Origin: Methanolacinia petrolearia DSM 11571
GTDB taxonomy: Archaea > Halobacteriota > Methanomicrobia > Methanomicrobiales > Methanomicrobiaceae
DNA length: 64,000 nt
Assembly (NCBI RefSeq): GCF_000147875.1
Contig: NC_014507.1
Span: 1,178,001-1,242,000, forward strand
Direction: 5' to 3'
Part shown: positions 37,021-43,758 of the stretch, in pieces
Layout: each line of letters opens with the position of its first letter
Position numbering within the stretch: position 1 is the first letter of the stretch
The notes under the pieces: model-generated
Told to the model about the DNA's origin: nothing
What the model saw: only the letters and a program-made list of their open reading frames with translations
Database searches by the model: none
Translations under genes and position numbers: made by a program

Positions 37021-37212
37021 ATGCCTGCCAGAGAAAATGACGTCCTTTCAGAGGCGGAGAGGCTCTCCGACGTTTTGAAGGATGCCAAGGAAAAAATGAG
37101 TCCTCCCGAGTTTCTCCTGCTGCTGATCGAAGTGAATCTGAGGGTCGAGGAGATAACAAAGATCGATTACGCTTCGGTATGTGTTCCCTCGTGCGGGTGC
37201 AGTTACAAATAG
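37021..37212 (+). CDS. Small partner protein of YlbF-like protein, copy 2
   Basis: 63 residues. D-V-L-S-E-A-E-R-L and E-E-I-T-K-I-D-Y align with copy 1. The tail is C-V-P-S-C-G-C-S-Y-K, with three cysteines against two in copy 1. With the cysteine at the end of the YlbF partner this could make a metal or iron-sulfur site (inference). Confidence 0.72.
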   Translation: MPARENDVLSEAERLSDVLKDAKEKMSPPEFLLLLIEVNLRVEEITKIDYASVCVPSCGCSYK

Positions 37213-37377
37213 GGATGTTTTCGGTCCTTTTTTTCTTTGACGGATCATAATCCCATGCGTTCCCGGGAATTTTATTCCATATAACCGGAGAATGAAAACC
37301 TGTGTCATACGATACAGGGATATTCATAAAAAGGAAAAAAGATAAATGGAACAATTCAGGCGTTGTGAGGTAATTGA

Positions 37378-37515
37378 ATGCCAAGATCTAAAAAACAAAT
37401 GGAACAGCTGAATAAAGCAAAGAAGGCAAAGGCAGAAGAACTCTCGAAACAGGCGGCAGAAGGCAGCGAAGCCGCCAAGAAGAAGCTCAAGAAGCTTGAG
37501 AAAAAGATCAAATAG
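37378..37515 (+). CDS. Short Lys/Ala/Glu-rich coiled-coil protein
   Basis: 45 residues from ATG 37378, preceded by GAGGT. It is almost entirely Lys, Ala, Glu and Leu, predicted to be one long helix, beginning M-P-R-S-K-K-Q-M and ending K-K-L-E-K-K-I-K. The ribosome binding site and clean helical design support translation. No family is known to me; a nucleic-acid-associated role is only a guess. Confidence 0.6.
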   Translation: MPRSKKQMEQLNKAKKAKAEELSKQAAEGSEAAKKKLKKLEKKIK

Positions 37516-37705
37516 GCCTTCTCTAATTTTTAACTATTTTTATTTCGTGAAAACCACTTTGTGATTTCTGCGAAAATTTCCCGCAGAAGTCCAGAAGATT
37601 CTAACGTTACAGGATGTTTTCAGATATCTCGAAACAGGACTACATTAATTGCCGAAGCGCAAAAGGACCCCGCTGGAAAATTTGCTAATCATATCTTAAT
37701 GTCAC

Positions 37706-37755
37706 AACTTATAGTTATTTGATGACCAATAGTTATATTATAACTAAAAGTTATA
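37706..37755. promoter_or_regulatory. AGTTATA operator cluster
   Basis: A perfect 15-base palindrome AGTTATATTATAACT lies at 37731-37745, with a further half site AGTTATA at 37749-37755 and a dyad AACT-TAT-AGTT at 37706-37716. It is 45 bases upstream of the flavodoxin-ferredoxin gene, whose operon mate is a TetR regulator. It probably is that repressor's operator and covers the promoter. Confidence 0.6.
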
Positions 37756-37800
37756 TTGCTTTGAGAGATTGCCTCCGGCAGTCATAACGGAGTGAATAAA

Positions 37801-38601
37801 ATGGAAATAGAATCCGTGAAATTAGTTTGTTTTTCGCCTACAGGAACAACGAAGGCAGTTGTCGAGGGAATTGCACGCGGGATGAAACCCGGCAACGTGG
37901 AATTGCTGGATATCACCCGGCCGGGTGCAAGAGAAGAGCCTTTACAAATCCGGGAGAATGAACTGCTCGTAATCGGGGTTCCGGTTTATATGGGAAGAGT
38001 GCCTGCTCTTTTAACCGGATGGCTGAATGAAATTAAGGCTCAAAATACCCCGGCGGTCTGTGTCGTCGTCTATGGCAATCGCGTATACGAAGACGCACTC
38101 CTCGAACTGAAAGACATCGTGTCAGGATGCGGGTGCAGACCTATCGCCGGTGCAGCGTTTATCGGCAAACATTCGTTCTCGGACACCGGGACACCGACGG
38201 CAGAGGGACGACCGGATGTAGATGATCTGCACAAAGCAGAATTATTCGGGCAGAGGGTGCGGGAAAAACTTGATACCATCCGGTCGGTTGACCAGATCCC
38301 TGGTGTAAATATTCCCGGCTGCCACCCTTACCGTGGGGATTCCAAACTGTGGATTGTCGATTTTATTGCGGTGAGCGATGAGTGCGACCAGTGTGGGATC
38401 TGTGCGGAGGGATGCCCGGTCGGTGCAATCGACCCGGAGAACTGCAACCTGACAGATATTGAAAGATGTATCACGTGCTGCGCCTGCATAAGGAATTGTC
38501 CGAAGGGTGCGAGAACTATGAAACCCGGTATGGTAAAGGATGCACAGCTGCGTCTCCATACGCTTTACAGCGAGCGAAAGGAGCCTGAATGTTTTATCTG
38601 A
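37801..38601 (+). CDS. Flavodoxin-like domain fused to 2x[4Fe-4S] ferredoxin (EFR1 type)
   Basis: 266 residues. The N-terminal flavodoxin-like domain starts with F-S-P-T-G-T-T-K, an FMN phosphate loop. The C-terminal ferredoxin domain has C-D-Q-C-G-I-C-A-E-G-C-P and C-I-T-C-C-A-C-I-R-N-C-P, enough for two [4Fe-4S] clusters. It is a cytoplasmic electron carrier; its partner is unknown. ATG 37801 follows GGAG. It is followed after 28 bases by the TetR gene, so the regulator probably controls it in one operon. Confidence 0.87.
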   Translation: MEIESVKLVCFSPTGTTKAVVEGIARGMKPGNVELLDITRPGAREEPLQIRENELLVIGVPVYMGRVPALLTGWLNEIKAQNTPAVCVVVYGNRVYEDALLELKDIVSGCGCRPIAGAAFIGKHSFSDTGTPTAEGRPDVDDLHKAELFGQRVREKLDTIRSVDQIPGVNIPGCHPYRGDSKLWIVDFIAVSDECDQCGICAEGCPVGAIDPENCNLTDIERCITCCACIRNCPKGARTMKPGMVKDAQLRLHTLYSERKEPECFI

Positions 38602-38629
38602 ATATAATCAGGGTAAGGTTTGAATAATT

Positions 38630-39346
38630 ATGGGAATCGCCGACAGAAGACAACGGGAAAAGGAACAGCGAAAGAACGAGATCATCGAAGCGGCCGAGCG
38701 TCTCTTTTTTTCGCGGAGCTATGAAGATGTCTCGATGGAAGATATCGCTCGCGAGGTTGAACTGAACAAGGCCACGATTTATCTTTATTTTAAAAATAAG
38801 GAGGCACTTTTCGCCGCTGTTGTTCTCCGCGGTGTCCGGCTTCTTGAGGAGAAATACAAAGAATGCATGGTAAAGGATGTTCCGGGAATTGTCAGGGTTC
38901 TCCTGATGGGCCAGGCTTATTACCTGTATTCACAGGAATATCCTGATTACCTGCGGATGATTCATTATTACGGTTCGGAACGTTTTTCCGGGGAGAATCC
39001 ATGCACCGCAGAGATTGGGAAAGGATATGGCACTTGCCGGCTGATCCTCCGGGATGCGATCAGGGAGGGCATCGATGACGGGACAATCAGGGCGGACCTC
39101 GATCCTTTCCTGGCTTCGATGTACCTAATGACCTCCTTCATGGGTATCCTGTCGATGGAAAACAAGTGGAAGCTTGTTATCGAGGCGGAAGGGTTCAGCT
39201 ACGAGCAGTTCACCGGTGAATTTTTCAGGTTCATCATTCCTTCGATCTCTTCAGGTAAGATTTCTCCGAATATGGATACCGGGGATTTTGAATCGTTCGG
39301 ATTTTCTTTGACCGATATTGTGGAATCCGGGAAAGGAATGAAATAA
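38630..39346 (+). CDS. TetR/AcrR family transcriptional regulator
   Basis: 238 residues. The N-terminal helix-turn-helix, about 12-60, has the pattern I-I-E-A-A-E-R-L-F-F...V-S-M-E-D-I-A-R-E-V...K-A-T-I-Y-L-Y-F-K-N-K-E. The rest is an all-helical ligand and dimer domain. Located in the same transcription unit as the flavodoxin-ferredoxin gene, it probably represses it through the AGTTATA palindrome. Confidence 0.88.
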   Translation: MGIADRRQREKEQRKNEIIEAAERLFFSRSYEDVSMEDIAREVELNKATIYLYFKNKEALFAAVVLRGVRLLEEKYKECMVKDVPGIVRVLLMGQAYYLYSQEYPDYLRMIHYYGSERFSGENPCTAEIGKGYGTCRLILRDAIREGIDDGTIRADLDPFLASMYLMTSFMGILSMENKWKLVIEAEGFSYEQFTGEFFRFIIPSISSGKISPNMDTGDFESFGFSLTDIVESGKGMK

Positions 39347-39946
39347 GAATTTTAATTCTTTCCTGATTTTAGAGCTTATCTAAAAAATAATGACTGAAAG
39401 ATCGTTTGTTCAGGACTTAATTTTATTTAGCCACAAATAAGACAGTTTTAAAAGTGCTGCAAAGATACAAACGCCCCGGTGGTCCCGGCCAGAGTACATG
39501 CCCCGCAACATCCGAAGTAGTTTGCAACTTTGCACATGTTTGCAAACACTTTGCACAAAGATTTTGCAAACTAAATAACTGCAATAATGAGATTTTTCGA
39601 ATAACTGCCCTCATATCTGCTTTCTATCATTTTGTTTGCGAAAAAAACGAAATCGCACAGAACACAACGGCAGGACTAATGCAAAGATCGTCCTGTGTGT
39701 GTGCCTAATTTTTTTGCAAATAAAATAATAATAATTATAAATTTTATTATATGTACAATAATTAGAAAAATATCACTAAATTTCCTTTTTTTTAATTTGC
39801 AAAAAAGTTTGCAAAGTTTGTGCAACGTTGTGCAAAGTTGCAAATATAAATCCTTCATATCCGTCGTGAAAGATCAAAAGGGTAAGAGACGATAAAAAAT
39901 TGAAAAGTTTTCTACAAGGTTAAAATTCAAAAAGTGATAATTCCTG
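39347..39946. repeat. Gene-free AT-rich region with TTTGCAAA clusters
   Basis: Five TTTGCA motifs at 39521-39572, one TTTTTGCAAA at 39711-39720 and at least five more TTTGCAA/TTGTGCAA motifs at 39796-39847, with spacings of 8-13 bases. An A/T tract at 39720-39795 separates them. TTTGCAAA is self-complementary. No coding frame is convincing. Confidence 0.55.
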
Positions 39947-40200
39947 TTATCTTTTATATGCATTTTTCCTGTCTGCTATTTTCAGCAATTTAATCTCTTC
40001 ATTATCTATAAAATAAAAAATCCTGAAATCCCCTACTCTTAGCCTGTATTTTTTAGCTGTTTGATATCGACATTCGGCCTGGATGTAAAAGGATCTTATG
40101 TTAGTCCTTTAAGAGCTTCTTTAACTCTGGTTTTAGTCGATTCATCCGGTTCGCCTAACTGCTTTCTGAATCTTTTTGAAGCAAGAAGAGAATAAGCCAT
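39947..40200 (-). pseudogene. Decayed RelE/ParE-family toxin
   Basis: Starts at ATG 40200, one base after the antitoxin stop, and reads M-A-Y-S-L-L-A-S-K-R-F-R-K-Q-L, the normal RelE beginning. TAA interrupts after about 34 codons; the frame then continues as D-P-F-T-S-R-P-N-V-D-I-K-Q-L-K. A frameshift (with some missing bases) leads to K-K-Y-R-L-R-V-G-D-F-R-I-F-Y-F-I and the normal end R-K-N-A-Y-K-R. Both lesions would abolish the toxin. Confidence 0.75.
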
Positions 40201-40201
40201 A

Positions 40202-40387
40202 TTATATTGCTTCCAGATCCAGGGGAGTGAATTCTTCGTTTTCTAAAATATCGTTTAATTCAGCATCTGGTTTTTTTGTGCAATAATAAATTAGCAGCCT
40301 GTTAACGATATCGCTGTAGGATTCGCCTTTTCGGCCTATCTTTTTGAGTTCCTGTTTGACTTCATCATTTACGGTGATGGTTGCCAT
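40202..40387 (-). CDS. Small antitoxin-like protein (ribbon-helix-helix type)
   Basis: 61 residues from ATG 40387 (an in-frame ATG also lies at 40393). The beginning A-T-I-T-V-N-D-E-V-K-Q-E-L-K-K-I-G and Y-S-D-I-V-N-R-L-L resemble the RHH/VapB-like antitoxins of methanogens. The acidic tail (N-E-E-F-T-P-L-D-L) would wrap around the toxin. Its toxin gene directly downstream is destroyed, so it is a surviving antitoxin. Confidence 0.7.
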   Translation of the reverse strand: MATITVNDEVKQELKKIGRKGESYSDIVNRLLIYYCTKKPDAELNDILENEEFTPLDLEAI

Positions 40388-40448
40388 AACCATTATTATG
40401 ACACAATATCTTTAAACCGTTTGTGAATGTGCAAAATGATGATTGAGG

Positions 40449-40498
40449 GAAGGAGGTTAATATCCCCAATGGAAATTGCATAGTTTCACTTTGGTTTA
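40449..40498. repeat. Direct repeat, copy 1 (matches 41035-41085)
   Basis: Both copies contain GTTAATATC-C-C followed by ATGGAAATTGCATA and CACTT-GGTT within the same spacing. No gene is evident inside. It shows a segmental duplication around the HicB fragment. Confidence 0.55.
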
Positions 40499-40590
40499 TT
40501 TATTTAACGGCAATTTTGCAGAGTTTAATTATCGAATAAAACCACAGCCGCCTGGCGTAATAGGGAGGGATTGAAGGAACCGGTCCTTTG

Positions 40591-40671
40591 CTGAATTTAC
40601 TGAAGTTTACTGAAGTTTACTGAATGTTTACTGAATGTTTACTGAATGTTTACTGAATGTTTACTGAAAAA
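40591..40671. repeat. Tandem 10-11 bp iterons CTGAA(T/G)GTTTA
   Basis: CTGAATTTA, then two copies of CTGAAGTTTA (40600-40619), then four exact copies of CTGAATGTTTA (40620-40663), then CTGAAAA. The spacing is close to one helical turn, which suits cooperative protein binding. Inverted copies (TTCAGTAA) lie at 40811-40819 and 40898-40945. Confidence 0.7.
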
Positions 40672-40827
40672 ATTATTTCTTATCATAGAGTAATTTTAAA
40701 TCTAGGCATTCTAAGCCCTCCGGTGAATTTTATTTACTGAATTTCAAGATTCACAGACGCACTCACACACGGGAGAAGAGAGGTCACTTTCTTTCTGTGT
40801 TCCTTTGTTTTTCAGTAAACAAGTACC

Positions 40828-40845
40828 TGTACATATATATGTACA
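40828..40845. promoter_or_regulatory. 18-base perfect palindrome
   Basis: TGTACATATATATGTACA, flanked by A/T-rich sequence. It lies between the direct iterons and the inverted TTCAGTAA copies. It could be a regulator or initiator binding site. Confidence 0.5.
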
Positions 40846-40897
40846 TATAATATATCCTTAAGATCTGAAAACAAGCATGATTTACGGTTTTAGATCT

Positions 40898-40950
40898 TTA
40901 CTGAAATCTTCAGTAACTTTCAGTAAACCTTCAGTAATTCCGTAAACAAA
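40898..40950. repeat. Inverted TTTACTGAA / TTCAGTAA cluster
   Basis: One TTTACTGAA followed by three TTCAGTAA copies (about 40909-40937) at 10-11 base spacing, the reverse of the iterons at 40591-40671. A relative with ACTGCAGT motifs is at 41571-41604. Confidence 0.6.
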
Positions 40951-40976
40951 AACAAAATTGATCCGGCAAGGCCCGC

Positions 40977-41036
40977 GATGAGGCCGGGATCTTGATCCCC
41001 GAGGGGAAGTCTTTTGCGGTTTGGATTTTGGTTTGA
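40977..41036 (+). pseudogene. C-terminal remnant of a HicB gene
   Basis: Encodes D-E-A-G-I-L-I-P-E-G-K-S-F-A-V-W-I-L-V then TGA. This lines up with the end of the intact HicB at 41279-41488 (E-D-G-L-P-I-P-E-G-K-F-S-A-S-W-V-L-V). The first two thirds of the gene are gone. Confidence 0.7.
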
Positions 41037-41085
41037 GGAAGTAGTTAATATCTCCGATGGAAATTGCATAATCTCACTTCGGGTT
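41035..41085. repeat. Direct repeat, copy 2 (matches 40449-40498)
   Basis: Shares ATGGAAATTGCATA and flanking bases with copy 1. It directly follows the HicB remnant, so the duplicated unit may have included the end of a HicB gene and its 3' flank. Confidence 0.55.
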
Positions 41086-41145
41086 AGATTTTATTGGAGG
41101 TAATTCCGGAGAGTTCAGATAACTAACAACACCATTGGAGCAGGA

Positions 41146-41163
41146 GGGATGCTTGTCCATCCC
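41146..41163. repeat. Short hairpin repeat, copy 2
   Basis: GGGATGCTTGTCCATCCC, same family as 22048-22065 and 42472-42489. A half copy (GGGATGCTTGCC) occurs at 41652. Confidence 0.5.
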
Positions 41164-41278
41164 GACTGCGACCTATCGCGATCGGGGGAGGATTATTGGA
41201 AAAGGAATTCCTCTTCTTTCTCATAATGGTAGAAAATAAATCAAATATATCTGTCATCAAATCAAAAGAGAGAAAATA

Positions 41279-41488
41279 ATGTTCAGGTTTTTGATTGTTA
41301 TCGAGAAGGGGGACGGCAATTACTCCGCATATTCCCCGGACCTTCCAGGATGTGCTGCGACCGGCAAGACCCGCGAAGAGGCGGAGAAGAATATGCACGA
41401 GGCGATTGCGTTTCATATCGATGGCCTGAAGGAGGACGGGCTCCCGATTCCCGAGGGGAAGTTTTCTGCTTCGTGGGTTTTGGTTTGA
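41279..41488 (+). CDS. hicB: Orphan HicB-type antitoxin
   Basis: 69 residues with F-R-F-L-I-V-I-E-K-G-D-G, A-Y-S-P-D-L-P-G-C-A-A-T-G-K-T-R-E-E-A and a C-terminal P-I-P-E-G-K segment: the HicB core without a DNA-binding domain. No HicA gene is found on either side. It may protect against a HicA encoded elsewhere, or it may be a leftover. A partial copy lies upstream at 40977. Confidence 0.8.
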   Translation: MFRFLIVIEKGDGNYSAYSPDLPGCAATGKTREEAEKNMHEAIAFHIDGLKEDGLPIPEGKFSASWVLV

Positions 41489-41746
41489 GATATCTCAGAC
41501 CAAAAATAGGTTTATAGGTTTCATTTCTGTTGATATTGTTTAGATGATCCGGGGGAGAGATCGTTTCGAACTTTACTGCACTTAACTGCAGTAAAGCAGT
41601 AAACAAAATATGAATATGATGATCATTTTTAAAAGACTCCATGTTTGTAGAGGGATGCTTGCCTGTTATGAATGTGGCTTAATCGCATTTGGTGGGGAAA
41701 GGAACTCTCTTCTCTTTTCTATTCCATCATTGTAAAAATTAAAGAA

Positions 41747-42088
41747 ATGAGTTTACGAGATATTATTTCTGCATCATTTGTGGATCGGGAGATTGAAGAA
41801 GCGGAATATTTATTCGGAAAAAATCATCATAGAGCAGCTGGAGCATTGGCAGGTGTTGCATTGGAACAACATCTTAGAACTCTTTGCGATAAATATCAAA
41901 TTGACTATGGAAAAAAAGATACAATCGAACCTCTAGTTCAAAAATTATATAAAAATAATAAATTAGACAGCACTCAAATGAAAAATATCCAGCATTTAGC
42001 AAGTATTCGTGATAAATGCGATCATCCCTCTGAAATAAAAAAAGAAGAGGTGAAAGAATTAATTGAAAGAGTTAAGAAGATAGTTTAA
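41747..42088 (+). CDS. HEPN-like domain protein
   Basis: 113 residues from ATG 41747. The all-helical sequence has H-H-R-A-A-G-A-L-A-G-V-A-L-E-Q-H-L-R and a C-terminal I-R-D-K-C-D-H-P, an R-x4-H motif of HEPN RNases. HEPN proteins often cut tRNA or mRNA in toxin-antitoxin or abortive infection systems. There is no adjacent partner; a tRNA-Leu gene follows on the opposite strand. The AT-rich codons resemble the surrounding accessory DNA. Confidence 0.68.
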   Translation: MSLRDIISASFVDREIEEAEYLFGKNHHRAAGALAGVALEQHLRTLCDKYQIDYGKKDTIEPLVQKLYKNNKLDSTQMKNIQHLASIRDKCDHPSEIKKEEVKELIERVKKIV

Positions 42089-42102
42089 TTTTTGATGAAA
42101 AA

Positions 42103-42187
42103 TGCGAGGGAAGGGATTCGAACCCTCGAACTGCTAACAGACTGGACCCTAAATCCAGCGCCTTTGACCAAGCTCGGCAACCCTCGC
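42103..42187 (-). tRNA. tRNA-Leu (anticodon UAG)
   Basis: 85 bases on the minus strand with acceptor stem GCGAGGG/CCCTCGC, D-arm GCCGAGC..., anticodon stem CTGGA/TCCAG around loop TTTAGGG (anticodon TAG), a long variable arm (class II) and T-loop TTCGAAT. CCA is not encoded and no intron is seen. The 3' end faces the accessory region at lower coordinates. Confidence 0.93.
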
Positions 42188-42267
42188 AAAAAATGCAGAA
42201 TAAAATAGTCATTGGAATTAGATAAAGAATCTCTTTCTTTGGGATTTTATTTTCAAAAAATATTCTA

Positions 42268-42301
42268 GGTTTCGAAAGGGTGAAAGCCCTTCAGTTGGCA
42301 A
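42268..42301. repeat. GACCGAAGG hairpin repeat, copy 4 (inverted)
   Basis: GGTTTCGAAAGGG followed by GAAAGCCCTTCAGTTGGCAA is the reverse complement of the left half of copy 3 at 22401, with CAACTGAAGG for CGACCGAAGG. Confidence 0.6.
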
Positions 42302-42410
42302 CCCCGGCACCGGCGGCCAAGCCGCCGGACGGCCCCTGCCTAGGGGCCTTGCCTTAAGATAGACATCTCAATGCACGCTCAGGGAACCGACGAGGGTCCC
42401 CTGAGCTGTT
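42302..42410. repeat. GC-rich composite hairpin element, copy 2
   Basis: CGGCGGC/GCCGCCG at 42311-42327, GGCCCC/GGGGCC at 42331-42348 and GCTCAGGG/CCCTGAGC at 42377-42405. The order and two of the stems match 7404-7468. The rest of 42188-42776 shows no credible gene except further short hairpins and the eha promoter region. Confidence 0.6.
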
Positions 42411-42471
42411 GAATTTTTTTTGGTAATTCTATTCTGCAAACGCTATGAATTTATCGCGTCTCACCGCTCAA

Positions 42472-42489
42472 GGGATACTTGCCTATCCC
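42472..42489. repeat. Short hairpin repeat, copy 3
   Basis: GGGATACTTGCCTATCCC, same family as 41146-41163 and, in the other orientation, 22048-22065. Confidence 0.5.
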
Positions 42490-42776
42490 CGGAACGGCCA
42501 GGCGGCGAGGGGTTGTCGACGTTGTGTTTGATGGAGACTCCCGGAGAGAAAAAAGTATTACTAAAATGCAACCTAGTACAACTAACGTTCGTCCACAAAC
42601 CCGGAAAAAATCGCTCCCCTGTCTTTCGTTCCCCGAAAATCCATAGTAATTAAACGTCCTTTACTCCTTCTGCCCCCTCCGGCGTCAAATAAAAGATAAA
42701 AAGAGCCCGAATCACAGAAATAATGTTGAAATCAAAACCTTTATCCCTACTCTCGGATTAAAAACTTAATACCTAA

Positions 42777-43292
42777 ATGGGTTTGGACATGGCTGGTGAA
42801 ATACCATACACTGAAATTTTCCATATTTTCGCCGCAGCGGTCGTTTGCTTTGTTATTTATGTATCCATAGACCTGCTGTTCAGGCTCCCGGAGAAGGGAG
42901 GAGTCCGCGGGGCCGACGCAATCGGGAAGTCAATCGAATCGGCCGGAGGTGACCTTAACGGCGGATTCATGATGGGAAACATCGTCTGTTCCCCCGATGC
43001 ATCCGCAGGAACACTCCTTGCCGCATGCGGCGTGTACACGTTCGGGATCGCCGGCGGACTCGTCGCGGCAGTCCTGGTATTCATCGGGAACAGGATCTGC
43101 TACGACAAAGGCTACGCCGGGACCACCGGTGCGATCGTCGCGACATTCGTGATCTATGCACTCTCTGAATACGCCGGGTTCTCGCCCGAACAGTTCATCG
43201 CCGGAATGGTAATCGCCATACTCGTGATACAGGGCATATCGCAGAAATATGCGAGCCGGCTCCTCGGGGCACTGTGGAGGATTCGGTCATGA
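42777..43292 (+). CDS. ehaB: Eha hydrogenase membrane subunit, EhaB-like
   Basis: 171 residues (ATG 42777, or 42789) with four or five membrane helices and a hydrophilic loop holding G-G-D-L-N-G-G-F. It is the first gene of the long overlapping eha cluster, and its position and size match EhaB; a separate short EhaA gene was not found upstream. The Eha complex couples ion flow across the membrane to ferredoxin reduction with H2, supplying electrons for the first CO2-reduction step. The stop overlaps the next start as ATGA. Confidence 0.7.
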   Translation: MGLDMAGEIPYTEIFHIFAAAVVCFVIYVSIDLLFRLPEKGGVRGADAIGKSIESAGGDLNGGFMMGNIVCSPDASAGTLLAACGVYTFGIAGGLVAAVLVFIGNRICYDKGYAGTTGAIVATFVIYALSEYAGFSPEQFIAGMVIAILVIQGISQKYASRLLGALWRIRS

Positions 43293-43531
43293 TCGCCGTC
43301 GCAGTAACAGCAGTGATCGCAGTCTATGCAGTGATCAGGATAATAGCCGAGAAGGAGACGCTCAGGAAGTTCACCTATCTCAATGTCATGAACTTCGCAA
43401 TCGCCGCGACCATCCCTCTGCTGATCGCAGACCCGCTCGCATTGATCGCAGCGATCGCGTACTTCGTCGGCTCAACGCTCGAATCGAATGCCATCGCAAG
43501 TGCATATGCATTAAGGAGGGACGGGAAATGA
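43289..43531 (+). CDS. ehaC: Eha membrane subunit (DUF2109), EhaC
   Basis: 80 residues, two hydrophobic helices, starting M-I-A-V-A-V-T-A-V. Size and position between EhaB and EhaD match EhaC. ATGA overlaps on both sides (43289 and 43528) indicate coupled translation. Confidence 0.7.
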   Translation: MIAVAVTAVIAVYAVIRIIAEKETLRKFTYLNVMNFAIAATIPLLIADPLALIAAIAYFVGSTLESNAIASAYALRRDGK

Positions 43532-43758
43532 TCTGGTATCTCCAGCTAATCTTCGGGCTCATGGCAATCGGCGGTGCGACCGTCGCGGCAATATGGAAGA
43601 ATCCCTTCGACAAACTGATCGCGATCGGTATAATCGGGGCCGGGATAATGCCGTTCCTCGCCGAAAAGGGATACCTTGACGTTGTCATACTTGTATCGCT
43701 GATAATCCCTGTCTCGACCATAATCCTGCTCCGCATCGTAAGGGGGGATGAATCATAG
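43528..43758 (+). CDS. ehaD: Eha membrane subunit (DUF2108), EhaD
   Basis: 76 residues, three helices, starting M-I-W-Y-L-Q-L-I-F. The start at 43528 overlaps the stop of ehaC. It ends with TAG at 43756, and this stop overlaps the start of the next subunit as ATAG, unlike the ATGA overlaps around it. Small hydrophobic subunits of this kind form the ion-translocating membrane arm. Confidence 0.7.
   Translation: MIWYLQLIFGLMAIGGATVAAIWKNPFDKLIAIGIIGAGIMPFLAEKGYLDVVILVSLIIPVSTIILLRIVRGDES

Noticed and set aside
40591-40671. CRISPR array
   Set aside because: The repeat unit is 10-11 bp with no spacers, and no cas genes are present.
42103-42187. tRNA-Leu as attachment site of an integrated element
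   Set aside because: No second copy of the tRNA 3' end was found in the window, and no integrase gene is present.
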